Assembly: GCA_030017685.1 (NCBI GenBank)
Contig: JASEHH010000022.1
Span: 1-42,819 of the forward strand
Direction of reading: 5' to 3'
Source: Thermodesulfobacteriota bacterium
GTDB taxonomy: Bacteria > Desulfobacterota > BSN033 > UBA1163
DNA: 42,819 nucleotides
Part shown: piece by piece, positions 30,662 to 38,308 of the stretch
Position numbering within the stretch: the first letter of the stretch is position 1
Layout of the letters: each line of letters starts with the position of its first letter
Notes under the pieces: generated by a model
What the model saw: only the letters and a program-made list of their open reading frames with translations
What the model was told of the DNA's origin: nothing
Database searches by the model: none
Translations under genes and position numbers: made by a program

Positions 30662-32407
30662 ATGGCAACAGAGAAGAAGAGTTTCGGGGAATTTCTGGTT
30701 GATCTTGGGGTAGTTACCCCTGAACAGTTAAAAAAGGCCACTCAGGAGCAAAGACAGGGGGGCGAAAGGCTGGAGCAGACACTCACCCGTAGGGGATATG
30801 CCAAGGAGGAGGTCATTTATCAGTGTCTTGCCGATTATTTCAATCTTCCCTATGTGGATCTTGACACTTATCTGATCGATGATCAGATCGTAAAGATGAT
30901 TCCGGAAGAACTGGCCCGGCGTCATACAGTGATCCCTCTTTTCAAAATCGGAACGACATTGACCGTTGCAATGGACAACCCCCTCAATATCCTTGCCCTC
31001 GATGAGGTTCGAAACAGGGTAAAGACAGATGTTGAGATAGCTATCAGCACGGAGAAGAAGATCAAAAAAGCGATTGAACAGTATTACGGGGTTGGAGCGA
31101 CTGTGATGGAAAGCACCCTACGGCAGATCACCGCTCAAAATTCAACCGAAACCTCAAAAGAGCCAGTCGAATACCGAAAGACCTACGATCTGCATGGAAA
31201 AGAACCCCTGGTGGGGCCCGTGGAAGGGGCTCCGGCCGCCCGGATGTTCGACCTGGTAATGATGCAGGCCATTCGCGATCGTGCCAGCGACATCCACTTC
31301 GAACCCGATGAGAAGTCACTGCGGGTTCGATTCAGGATCGATGGTTTTCTCTTTGAAAGCCTGACCCTACCCAAAGCCGCACATCCTGCTATTACCGCGC
31401 GCACAAAAATACTGGCAGAAATGGACATCACGGAGACCAGGCTTCCCCAGGATGGAAACTTCAACGTCAGGATGGAGAACAGGGGTTTTGAGATCAGGGT
31501 CTCCACCTTTCCCACGATTTACGGAGAGAATGTGGTTCTCCGAATTCTCGATCAGACGAGCCCCCTTCTCACACTGGAGGATCTGGGTTTCTCAGAGGAG
31601 ATGTTAGCCCAATTTAAGCAGCTTCTTCGGAAGACAACGGGGATGATTCTGGTCACAGGTCCCACAGGAAGCGGAAAAACGACTACCCTTTACGGTTCCC
31701 TCAATTTGATCAACTCCGTGGACAAGAATATCATCACCATTGAAGATCCTGTAGAATACCGGCTCTCCTTAATCCGTCAGACCCAGATCAACCCCAAGGC
31801 AGGAATCAATTTCGCGGCCGGTCTGAGGTCGATTCTCCGGCAGGACCCGGATGTGATTATGGTGGGTGAAATCAGAGACCTCGATACCTCTGAAATCGCC
31901 ATTCAGGCCGCCCTCACCGGCCATCTTGTGCTCAGCACCCTCCATACGAATGATGCGCCGGAGGCCATCACCCGGCTTCTCGATATCGGTGTCGAACCCT
32001 ATCTCATCTCATCCTCTGTGATCGGCGTTCTGGCACAACGACTGGTCAGGGCCATCTGTCCTCATTGCAAAACTCCCTCTCCGGTCGATGAGATAACGCT
32101 GAAGGAACTGGAAGAGGCTATCCCAAAATCGAAAGAACCTCCGACTTTCTACCGTGGAAAAGGGTGCAAACAGTGCAAACAGTCAGGCTATCTGGGCAGG
32201 ACTGGAATTTATGAACTTCTCACTGTAAATGAGAAAATCAAACGGCTGATCGCAGAAAAGGCTTCTTCTCAGGAGATACGCCAAGTCGCGCGTGAGGCCA
32301 CGGGAATGAAATCTCTCCGAGAGGATGGATTGTTAAAGGTCTTGAAAGGAGTCACCACGCGGGACGAAGTGGACCGGGTAGCCTATGAGATGACTTTTCA
32401 AGCCTGA
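30662..32407 (+). CDS. mshE-like: Type IV/MSHA pilus assembly ATPase (GspE/PilB/MshE family)
   Basis: From the ATG at 30662 (CCGGAGGAA upstream) the product is 581 residues. It has an MshEN/GspE N-terminal domain (FGEFLVDLGVVTPEQLKKAT and ALDEVRNRVKTDVEIAISTE), the N2 domain (RASDIHFEPDEKSLRVRFRI), Walker A GPTGSGKTT (333-341), Asp box and Walker B (DPDVIMVGEIRD), His box GHLVLSTLHTN, and the tetracysteine zinc site (CPHC near 465 and CKQC near 501). It powers pilus extension from the cytoplasm. No PilT retraction ATPase and no prepilin peptidase gene is in the window. Confidence 0.94.
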   Translation: MATEKKSFGEFLVDLGVVTPEQLKKATQEQRQGGERLEQTLTRRGYAKEEVIYQCLADYFNLPYVDLDTYLIDDQIVKMIPEELARRHTVIPLFKIGTTLTVAMDNPLNILALDEVRNRVKTDVEIAISTEKKIKKAIEQYYGVGATVMESTLRQITAQNSTETSKEPVEYRKTYDLHGKEPLVGPVEGAPAARMFDLVMMQAIRDRASDIHFEPDEKSLRVRFRIDGFLFESLTLPKAAHPAITARTKILAEMDITETRLPQDGNFNVRMENRGFEIRVSTFPTIYGENVVLRILDQTSPLLTLEDLGFSEEMLAQFKQLLRKTTGMILVTGPTGSGKTTTLYGSLNLINSVDKNIITIEDPVEYRLSLIRQTQINPKAGINFAAGLRSILRQDPDVIMVGEIRDLDTSEIAIQAALTGHLVLSTLHTNDAPEAITRLLDIGVEPYLISSSVIGVLAQRLVRAICPHCKTPSPVDEITLKELEEAIPKSKEPPTFYRGKGCKQCKQSGYLGRTGIYELLTVNEKIKRLIAEKASSQEIRQVAREATGMKSLREDGLLKVLKGVTTRDEVDRVAYEMTFQA

Positions 32408-32452
32408 GAATCACAGGTCAACGAATACAAGCGCTAACTTAATTAATCTGAT

Positions 32453-33092
32453 GCCCCAGAGGGGGATACATGACAATAGCCCAGCGATTCATCGCTGGGG
32501 AGAAAAGATAATATAAGAGTCCCATCGGGACGATTGAATCCTACCCCCAAACATACCGTTCATCGTAATCGATTTCGTGTCGTCTCAAAAACTCAATATA
32601 TTCTTCCTGAAATGTCTTCCGCTTGTGATGCTCAGCCTGATTTTCAATATACCGGATCGTATCCTCCAACAGGGAAACATTGACGCTGAAGGCCCCATAT
32701 CCCTCCTGCCATGCAAATTTCTGTAAGCCCGCAAAGGTGTCATGAACCCATTTTGATGAACCACCTTTAATGAGTTGCACCGCTTTTGCCACTGGAAGGG
32801 TTGTGGGAAGCGACAGAAGGACATGAGCGTGATCCTGCATTCCGCCGATGGACAATGCCTTCATGTGGTTTTCTCGTGCGATCCCACCCATGTAAGCCCA
32901 CAATCGATTCTGCAAATCGGGAGTGATCATGGCCTGGCGTTCCTTTGTACTGAAAACGATGTGGACATAAAGGCTGATGTACGAATTAGCCATTTTCAGC
33001 CTCCTTTTTCAATCGTCCCCATGGGACTTCTTTTTTCATTCACATCAACGGCGATAAATCGCCGGTCTATTATCGAATATCCCTATTGGGAT
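32453..33092 (-). mobile_element. IS200/RAYT-like element with three-hairpin inverted ends
   Basis: Both ends of the transposase gene carry the same three palindromes in inverted orientation. Left: CCCC-AGA-GGGG (32454-32464), CCCAGCGA...TCGCTGGG (32480-32499), GTCCC-ATC-GGGAC (32519-32531) followed by GATTGAA. Right, read inward on the minus strand: TCCC-AATA-GGGA (33080-33091), CGGCGAT-TT-ATCGCCG (33049-33064), GTCCC-ATG-GGGAC (33015-33027) and GATTGAA. The sequences between hairpins also match (for example ATA...GA.AATAG). Total about 640 bp. Confidence 0.82.
32541..32993 (-). CDS. tnpA-like: Y1 (HUH) transposase, IS200/REP-associated tyrosine transposase-like
   Basis: The product is 150 residues. 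It has ISLYVHIVFSTKERQ (strand 1 of the Y1_Tnp fold), the HUH pair in QDHAHVLLSLP, and the catalytic Tyr region DTIRYIENQAEHHKRKTF. The length and FQEEYIEFLRRHEIDYDERY tail are typical of IS200-type or RAYT proteins. GGAGG lies 8 bases before the ATG. These enzymes cut single-stranded DNA at hairpins, and the hairpin-rich ends here would be the substrate. It appears intact. It lies between the pilus operon and a divergent polysaccharide-type cluster. Confidence 0.93.
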   Translation of the reverse strand: MANSYISLYVHIVFSTKERQAMITPDLQNRLWAYMGGIARENHMKALSIGGMQDHAHVLLSLPTTLPVAKAVQLIKGGSSKWVHDTFAGLQKFAWQEGYGAFSVNVSLLEDTIRYIENQAEHHKRKTFQEEYIEFLRRHEIDYDERYVWG

Positions 33093-33216
33093 TTTTTCCC
33101 GAACTCCCACTCTTCTTAAGTTAAGGGTAATGTCCCACGAGGAAGTGTGGAGGGCGAGGGGTCAACATTCGTAAAATATTTTTTGTATCATTTAAATAGC
33201 GTCTGTATTCAATCTT

Positions 33217-33348
33217 GATGGTCTCGTAAAAAGTCTGAAAAGGCTATTGTCTGTCATTCCTGCGCAAGCAGGAATCCAGTATTTTCATATAGTTAGAATT
33301 CTCTGGATTCCCGTTTTCACGGGAATGACGACTTTTTACGAATTCATC
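33217..33348. mobile_element. MITE copy D, 132 bp, with 6-bp target duplication
   Basis: The left end is GATGGTCTCGTAAAAAGTC, the right end GACTTTTTACGAATTCATC. AATCTT is found directly on both sides (33211-33216 and 33349-33354). Internal hairpins are ATTCCTGCGCAAGCAGGAAT and ATTCCCGTTTTCACGGGAAT. It ends 10 bp from the stop codon of the GT2 gene. Together with the right end of the IS200-like element it accounts for most of the 365-bp gap 32994-33358; the rest (33092-33216) shows nothing recognisable. Confidence 0.88.
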
Positions 33349-33358
33349 AATCTTTATC

Positions 33359-34036
33359 CTACCGAAAAATATTGAACTTGATGATCCAGTATATGGCTGC
33401 CAGTCCGTCCTTCCAGTTGATTTTCTTTCCTTCCGAATAGTCCCTTCCCCAGTAGGAGATGGGAACCTCATAAATCCGGCAACCCATTTTGGCAACCTTA
33501 GCCGTAATCTCCGGTTCAAAACCGAACCGGTTGCTCTCAATCTTTATCTTCTTCAGGACCTCGGAGCGAAAGACCTTGTAGCCTGTTTCCATATCCGACA
33601 GGTTGAGATCAGTCAGCATATTGGATAGGGTCGTTATAATTTGATTTCCAACGGAATGCCAGAAATAGAGCACACGATGCGTTCCTCCCTGGAATCGTGA
33701 GCCATAGACGACATCCGCCACTCCATTTAGAATCGGGCTGATCAGGTGGGGATATTCAGAGGGATGATATTCCAGATCGGCATCCTGAATGATAGCTATC
33801 TCTCCGGTAATGTGAGGAAGAGCTGTCCGAATGGCGGCGCCTTTACCCTTATTCCTGTCATGAAAGAGTGCCTTAATCCCTTCGCTATTTTCCTTAAGAA
33901 GGTGGGCCGTCCCATCGTTGGAACTGTCGTCAACAACAATAATCTCCTTCTCAAATGGAGCCTCCTTTACCCTTTGGATGATTTCGAGAATGGTCCCCGC
34001 CTCATTATAAACGGGGATGACGACAGATAGTTTCAT
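33359..34036 (-). CDS. Family 2 glycosyltransferase (dolichyl-phosphate mannose synthase-like)
   Basis: The product is 225 residues, a GT-A domain alone. It shows MKLSVVIPVYNEAGTILEII, VVDDSSNDGT, NKGKGAAIRTAL and the metal-binding DAD at 85-87 (IQDADLEYHP). Then VVYGSRFQGG and the acceptor-loop motif METGYKVFRSEVL follow, both typical of the polyprenyl-phosphate sugar transferases. No membrane segment is present, so a partner or peripheral association is likely. It overlaps the methyltransferase gene by 4 bp. It would make lipid-linked sugar used by GT39- or YfhO-type membrane enzymes nearby; the sugar is unknown. Confidence 0.92.
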   Translation of the reverse strand: MKLSVVIPVYNEAGTILEIIQRVKEAPFEKEIIVVDDSSNDGTAHLLKENSEGIKALFHDRNKGKGAAIRTALPHITGEIAIIQDADLEYHPSEYPHLISPILNGVADVVYGSRFQGGTHRVLYFWHSVGNQIITTLSNMLTDLNLSDMETGYKVFRSEVLKKIKIESNRFGFEPEITAKVAKMGCRIYEVPISYWGRDYSEGKKINWKDGLAAIYWIIKFNIFR

Positions 34037-34737
34037 GACTTCTCCCCTATGGCAATCAAGGATTGACCAACCCAGTTCGGAGTGATTTTCTCAAGAGATA
34101 TGAAAAGGGGAACCATCCTATTAAATACCTTCACCTGATTCTGTGGCAAAATGCGCCTTCTCAAAATCGAGCCATTAAAAAACCATCCCAATATACCAAA
34201 GGAATTGAAATATGTTAAGTGTAAAATTCGGAAACCGTTCTGTTCGATCTTCGAGACCAACTCCTTCTTGCTGTAACGCCGGAAATGGCCAAGATCCTTA
34301 TCAAGTTGATTGTAAAGGCATTTCAAGGCAGGAACTAAAAGGATGAGCCTACCCTCTCCGGAGAGCAACTGATGAAAATGTCTTAAGACAGAAACGTCAT
34401 CCCCAATATGTTCAAGGACATTGGAGCAAACAATGGTATCAAAAGAGGCAAGAAGTTCTCTCGTGGGTTCCTGCTGGATATCCCAGATGAAAACCCCCTT
34501 CAGGTTGGAATGATCTTGATACTTCTCTTCAACGAGCTGAAGGTAGTTTTCGTTCATATCGGAGACTACGACCTTTCCCCAACCAAGTAACCAGCCTGTC
34601 AGATTGCCGGTTCCACAACCCACTTCCAGAATATTCCCCTTGAGATAGGGCTTGATCTTCTCAAAGATCCACCGATGATAAGAGGTTGCCTCTTCTAAAA
34701 TAGAAAGGGTGATGGTATTGGTTCTCTCTATATCCAT
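34033..34737 (-). CDS. Class I SAM-dependent methyltransferase
   Basis: The product is 234 residues with the Rossmann motif I ILEVGCGTGNLTGWLLGWG (37-55), motif II acid in VVSDMNENYL, and motif III FDTIVCSNVLEHIGDDVSVL. The C-terminal half includes LRHFHQLLSGEGRLILLVPA, usual for Methyltransf_11/12 enzymes that act on sugars, lipids or quinones. It overlaps the downstream GT2 gene (ATGA), so the two are translated together. The operon context suggests a glycan or lipid substrate, but this is inference. Confidence 0.88.
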   Translation of the reverse strand: MDIERTNTITLSILEEATSYHRWIFEKIKPYLKGNILEVGCGTGNLTGWLLGWGKVVVSDMNENYLQLVEEKYQDHSNLKGVFIWDIQQEPTRELLASFDTIVCSNVLEHIGDDVSVLRHFHQLLSGEGRLILLVPALKCLYNQLDKDLGHFRRYSKKELVSKIEQNGFRILHLTYFNSFGILGWFFNGSILRRRILPQNQVKVFNRMVPLFISLEKITPNWVGQSLIAIGEKS

Positions 34738-34757
34738 GGTTATTTCTGGTTATTGCA

Positions 34758-37256
34758 CTAATTTTTTCTGCGTCGAGACGACCATCCAATAATGGCACAA
34801 CTGATTACTCCAATGATGCTTAAGCCAGCCCCAAGCTTAAAACTCAGGGGAGCATAGACAAACTCCACCCGATGGACTCCTCTGCTTAAAGACACTGCCC
34901 GGAAATTATAATTGGCGCGAAGAATCTTTTCTTCCTTTCCATTCACAAACACCTTCCAGCCCGGGTAGTGGGTATCGCTCAATATTAGAATACACCCCTC
35001 CTTTGCTTCAACCTTGAGGGATAGTCTGTTATTGCTTTCGGAAATAAATTCAACTTCCCCATTTCTCCTCGCCCTATCCCTCGCCCTATCCCTCGCCCCC
35101 CGTCCTCGCTCCACGAAGCGGGGGAGAGGATCAACGTGAGGGGGCCCCTCTTCCAGAAGCACTTCTCTATCCGGTCGAAAATCTTTACCTATCACCATCA
35201 AAAGTATCTCCTTTGAATCCATCACCTTGAATTCTCTCACAAGCCAGGCCCTTGGGAGGGGGCTCTTGTTTCTGTATAATTTGATCGTATTCTGTTTGAG
35301 TAGGTTTTCCTGATTGCCCTCGAGGCCTTCCAGTCTGGCATAAATCAATTCAAAACGGGGGTCTTCTTCAAGAGGAGTAACGGAAATGACATACTTCACT
35401 CCATAAACGTCGATAAGATAGCTTGAGGAGATGGATGGGAGGCTTATAAACTTTTTATAAAGATCATCATTCTTTTTTAACCGGACCACATCAACTCCCC
35501 AGATATCATGGACATGAAAGATCATGTTCAATGAAGGCAGATGCTTCTCTTTAATGAGATCGAAGGGAATAGCATTTCCGACCAGGATGGGGTTATCCAA
35601 TGCGATAGTCTTCCCTGTTGAAAAGGTCCGGAAAATTTCTCTGTCCGAAGTGATGATCTCCAATATCTTGGTCTTCTTGAAATAATCGGGAGATTTCTCT
35701 TTTCCATAGAAACCCATATTTCCGAAGAGGTCTGCCGTCAGGAAAAAGACCAGCAACACCTTGGTCCATCCTTTCCATTTTACCTCGTAGCCGACCCTGA
35801 GGAGAAGAAAAAAGAGGGTGAGGTAGAAGAAGAATCTCTTGGTGTGATGGAGGTTTGTAGAAAGGTGGTTGAACTGAGGGAAATCGATCTCTTTTAATTT
35901 GAGAAAATGTTCAACCTCTTTATGGCCCAGGGCGAGGAAAAGGAGAATAAACCCTGAGATAAGGGAGAAGGCGATGAGGAGATGCTTCAACCCCTTGCCA
36001 TTCCTTTCTTTTGAAAATTGCATCAACCTCTCAAAGCCCAGGCCTGCTGTGATAGCAAGGGCGAGAATGAAGATATAAAGAAACTTGACGGGGTATCTGA
36101 TTCCATTGAAAAAGGGGACATACTTAAATACGAGGGGATAGAGGGGATTATATTGCCCGAGGGATAAGAAAAGGGAGAAGAGCATTAGGGAGAGGAAGAG
36201 CATTCGGCCTCTCCCAATCCCCCTCACCCTCCCCTCTCCCCCATAGGGGAGAGGGGCAGGGAGAGGGTCGGGGTGAGGGACAAGAAAGAATATCAAGCTC
36301 AATATAAAAGGCAGTCCTCCCGTGTACATTGTTTTGAGCCAGCACTGGGTGATCCAGTACTTCTTCATATCTAAAAAATACCCGTAGGCATCTGGCAAAA
36401 AGAAGAGAAGGATGTCCTTTGGAGCAAAGCTCCATACCGTTGCCTCCTGATAGGAAATCCCGGTTCCCCGAATGGAATGAATCCAGAGTTCGAGGAAAGG
36501 AAGGAGTTGAATTGCGGAAAGAATGAGGAAGGAGAAAGAGATGGTCAAGAGGGACCGAATCATCAATATGTAGCGTCGGGGTTTATCCCCGACGTAGGAT
36601 TTATTGGGTAACATTGATAAAAACATCATGACTAAAAGCACAAAGAAATTCCCATAAACAATTTCAATCCCGCCCCCTAAAAAAGAGATGGTCATGAAAA
36701 CAGCAGTCAAAATCTCGTTTTTAATTCCTGGACGTTCCATTGCCCTTCTGAAAAACATCATGATTAGAGGAGTCCAGATGACAGAAAGAAGGATAGTCAG
36801 AAGGCTATGAACAGAGAGGAGGTAACCGCTGAGCATCAATATGAGACCTGAGATAAGCGAACCTGTCGAACTGACCTTAAGATCCCTCAGAAAGAGATAG
36901 ACAAATAACCCGGCCAAGGAGAAATGGAGGATGATGATGGCATTGAAAGCAATATCAAAAGGAAGGAGAAAGAAGAGGCTGTTCAGAGGGTAGAGGACGG
37001 CGTGTTGAGGGTTGGCAAAGAAAGGCTGTCCTGAGAATTGATAAGGATTCCATAAGGGGAAATCCCACCCTCTAAGGCTCTCCACCCAGAAGAATCTTGG
37101 GGGAATAAAATAAGGGGCAAGATCCCTTTCGGTGAGAAGGTATCTCTCTCCAAAGAGATCATAAAAGAAGAGGAGGGAGGAAATGAAAAGGGCCGGAACA
37201 GCCCAAAAATCGGCTGTTCTGACCCATCTGATGACCCTTTTTATCCGTTCGATCAC
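34758..37256 (-). CDS. YfhO-family multi-spanning membrane protein, with three repeats embedded in frame
   Basis: The product is 832 residues. The N-terminal two thirds has about 12-14 membrane spans (for example FYDLFGERYLLTERDLAPYF, with the WNPYQFSGQPFFANPQ motif typical of YfhO/GT-C proteins). A C-terminal periplasmic beta domain ends HYPGWKVFVNGKEEKILRAN, and a last membrane span follows. YfhO-like proteins are GT-C-type membrane proteins tied to glycosylation of cell-surface polymers. Unusually the frame runs through three palindromic repeats: 36571-36596 (SYVGDKPRRYI), 36219-36280 (HPDPLPAPLPYGGEGRVRG) and 35068-35146 (HVDPLPRFVERGRG and RDRARDRARR). All are predicted in loops and keep the frame. 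Function of the inserts is unknown. Confidence 0.85.
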   Translation of the reverse strand: MIERIKRVIRWVRTADFWAVPALFISSLLFFYDLFGERYLLTERDLAPYFIPPRFFWVESLRGWDFPLWNPYQFSGQPFFANPQHAVLYPLNSLFFLLPFDIAFNAIIILHFSLAGLFVYLFLRDLKVSSTGSLISGLILMLSGYLLSVHSLLTILLSVIWTPLIMMFFRRAMERPGIKNEILTAVFMTISFLGGGIEIVYGNFFVLLVMMFLSMLPNKSYVGDKPRRYILMIRSLLTISFSFLILSAIQLLPFLELWIHSIRGTGISYQEATVWSFAPKDILLFFLPDAYGYFLDMKKYWITQCWLKTMYTGGLPFILSLIFFLVPHPDPLPAPLPYGGEGRVRGIGRGRMLFLSLMLFSLFLSLGQYNPLYPLVFKYVPFFNGIRYPVKFLYIFILALAITAGLGFERLMQFSKERNGKGLKHLLIAFSLISGFILLFLALGHKEVEHFLKLKEIDFPQFNHLSTNLHHTKRFFFYLTLFFLLLRVGYEVKWKGWTKVLLVFFLTADLFGNMGFYGKEKSPDYFKKTKILEIITSDREIFRTFSTGKTIALDNPILVGNAIPFDLIKEKHLPSLNMIFHVHDIWGVDVVRLKKNDDLYKKFISLPSISSSYLIDVYGVKYVISVTPLEEDPRFELIYARLEGLEGNQENLLKQNTIKLYRNKSPLPRAWLVREFKVMDSKEILLMVIGKDFRPDREVLLEEGPPHVDPLPRFVERGRGARDRARDRARRNGEVEFISESNNRLSLKVEAKEGCILILSDTHYPGWKVFVNGKEEKILRANYNFRAVSLSRGVHRVEFVYAPLSFKLGAGLSIIGVISCAIIGWSSRRRKN
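35068..35146. repeat. CCCTCACCC-type repeat copy 3 with a CTCGCCCTATCC tandem, inside yfhO-like gene
   Basis: CTCGCCCTATCC is repeated twice in tandem with a third partial unit, then the GCTCCACGAAGCGGGGGAG hairpin and CAACGTGAGGGGG follow. It is translated on the minus strand as HVDPLPRFVERGRGARDR-type sequence. Confidence 0.6.
36219..36280. repeat. CCCTCACCC...CTCTCCCC-type palindromic repeat, copy 4, inside yfhO-like gene
   Basis: CCCCTCACCCTCCCCTCTCC is followed by CCATAGGGG and GAGAGGGGCAGGGAGAGGG, a long hairpin. On the minus strand it encodes PHPDPLPAPLPYGGEG, the typical translation of this repeat. Confidence 0.75.
36571..36596. repeat. GTCGGGGTTTATCCCCGAC palindrome inside yfhO-like gene
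   Basis: CGTCGGGG (36574-36581) pairs with CCCCGACG (36587-36594) around TTTAT. It is an 8-bp perfect stem in frame in the coding region, translated around VGDKPRR. Confidence 0.65.
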
Positions 37257-37275
37257 AAAGGAATGTGACTACCTT

Positions 37276-37659
37276 TCACCATGTCGCTGTGGCGGCCGCA
37301 TATGTCCCGTAGGTCGTTGGCGCCTGGAGATTTGTTGGCGAAATAGTAAAAAGGAATGTATACCCCCCAGCCGTAAGAGTAAAATTTGTAGCATTATAGG
37401 CGTAGGTTGCTCCCTGAATATTTGCATTATTAACAATCTGGTCCATCGTATAGGATGCGATTGTCCCTTTTAACAGACGGTCGGCAAAGACGAGGGAATT
37501 CGCGCTTCTCAAAGCTCCCAGTATACCCCTTGCTGTCCCATTGGCAGCATCCCGGGTTAGGTCGAGGTATCTCGGAATGGCAACAGCAGCCAGGATACCA
37601 ATAATGACAATAATGACGATCAGCTCGATAAGGGTAAAACCCTTCTGGTTTCTTAACAT
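37276..37659 (-). CDS. Type IV major pilin-like protein (MshA/PilA family), paralogue 2
   Basis: The product is 127 residues. The prepilin site is NQKG|FTLIELIVIIVIIGILAAVAIPRYLDL with a six-residue leader and Glu5. The globular part starts ARGILGALRSANSLVFADRL and ends QAPTTYGTYAAATATW. There is no C-terminal disulfide pair. It is about 75-80 % identical by eye to the gene just upstream, so it is a tandem duplicate. AGGAGGG precedes the ATG by 6. It is probably the fibre subunit of the MSHA-type pilus whose assembly genes lie on the other strand. Confidence 0.92.
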   Translation of the reverse strand: MLRNQKGFTLIELIVIIVIIGILAAVAIPRYLDLTRDAANGTARGILGALRSANSLVFADRLLKGTIASYTMDQIVNNANIQGATYAYNATNFTLTAGGYTFLFTISPTNLQAPTTYGTYAAATATW

Positions 37660-37693
37660 CTTTCCCTCCTGTTTTTATTTAAGTATAGGCGCC

Positions 37694-38077
37694 TCACCAT
37701 GTTGCTGTGGCGGCCGCAATCGTCCCATAGGTCGTTGGCGCCTGGATTTGTGTCGGGGCAAGCGTAAAAAGATAAGTAAACGCCCCTGCTGTTACCGTAA
37801 CATTCGTAGCATTATAAGCGTAGGTTACTCCTTGAATATTCGCATTGTTAATAATTTGGTCCATTGTATAGGATGCGACTGTCCCCTTTACAAGACGGTT
37901 TGCAAAGACAATCGAATTTGCACTTCTCAACCCTGCCAATACCCCTCTTGCAGTGGCATTGGCCGCATCCTGGGTTAAATCGAGGTATCTCGGAATGGCC
38001 ACCGCCGCCAGAATTCCAATAATGACAATGATGATGATCAGCTCAATTAATGTAAAACCCCTCTCTTTTCTCAGCAT
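37694..38077 (-). CDS. Type IV major pilin-like protein (MshA/PilA family), paralogue 1
   Basis: The product is 127 residues, with the class III signal ERG|FTLIELIIIIVIIGILAAVA and the pilin helix continuing to IPRYLDLTQDAANATARGVL. The C-terminal beta region (TVTAGAFTYLFTLAPTQIQ) is the more variable part relative to the second copy. GAGGTGA lies 7 bases upstream. It is the promoter-proximal gene of the pair. The identical lengths and shared NNANIQG.TYAYNATN block show a recent duplication with preserved function in both. Confidence 0.92.
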   Translation of the reverse strand: MLRKERGFTLIELIIIIVIIGILAAVAIPRYLDLTQDAANATARGVLAGLRSANSIVFANRLVKGTVASYTMDQIINNANIQGVTYAYNATNVTVTAGAFTYLFTLAPTQIQAPTTYGTIAAATATW

Positions 38078-38116
38078 TATGTCACCTCAATTTTCAACCC
38101 ATTGATTTTTGAAGTA

Positions 38117-38145
38117 TTTTTACAGAAACATAACATCTTTGTCAA
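38117..38145 (-). promoter_or_regulatory. Candidate sigma70 promoter for the pilin pair
   Basis: On the minus strand TTGACA (38145-38140) is followed after exactly 17 bp by TAAAAA (38122-38117). The distance to the first pilin ATG is about 40 bp. The -35 is a perfect match; the -10 is moderate. Confidence 0.55.
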
Positions 38146-38154
38146 GTTTTTTTT

Positions 38155-38184
38155 AGAGATTTCTGAAAAAGTCCAGAAATCTCT
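38155..38184. promoter_or_regulatory. Inverted repeat just upstream of the pilin promoter
   Basis: AGAGATTTCTG (38155-38165) and CAGAAATCTCT (38174-38184) form a perfect 11-bp inverted repeat with an 8-base centre. On the minus strand it is followed by a run of A, not T, so it is not a rho-independent terminator for xdhC. Its place beside the -35 fits an operator. The rest of 38186-38308 holds GATTACA-like words but no gene. Confidence 0.5.
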
Positions 38185-38308
38185 GATTACATTGATTAAG
38201 TACCGATTACACAGATAAGAAATTCATGGGGAATCAATAAAATCTGCGCAATCAAGAGAGCGTATAGTCGTTTTTCAAAGTTCTCTATTTTAGCAATTTT
38301 AGCAATAT

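Noticed and set aside
18579-32407. Type II secretion system
   Set aside because: PilM/PilN/PilO/PilP, an MshL-type lipoprotein secretin, MshM/MshN-like proteins and nearby major pilins fit an MSHA-type pilus better; gspC, gspG and gspL are not seen.
38155-38184. Rho-independent terminator of the xdhC-like gene
   Set aside because: The hairpin is followed by A rather than T residues on the relevant strand.
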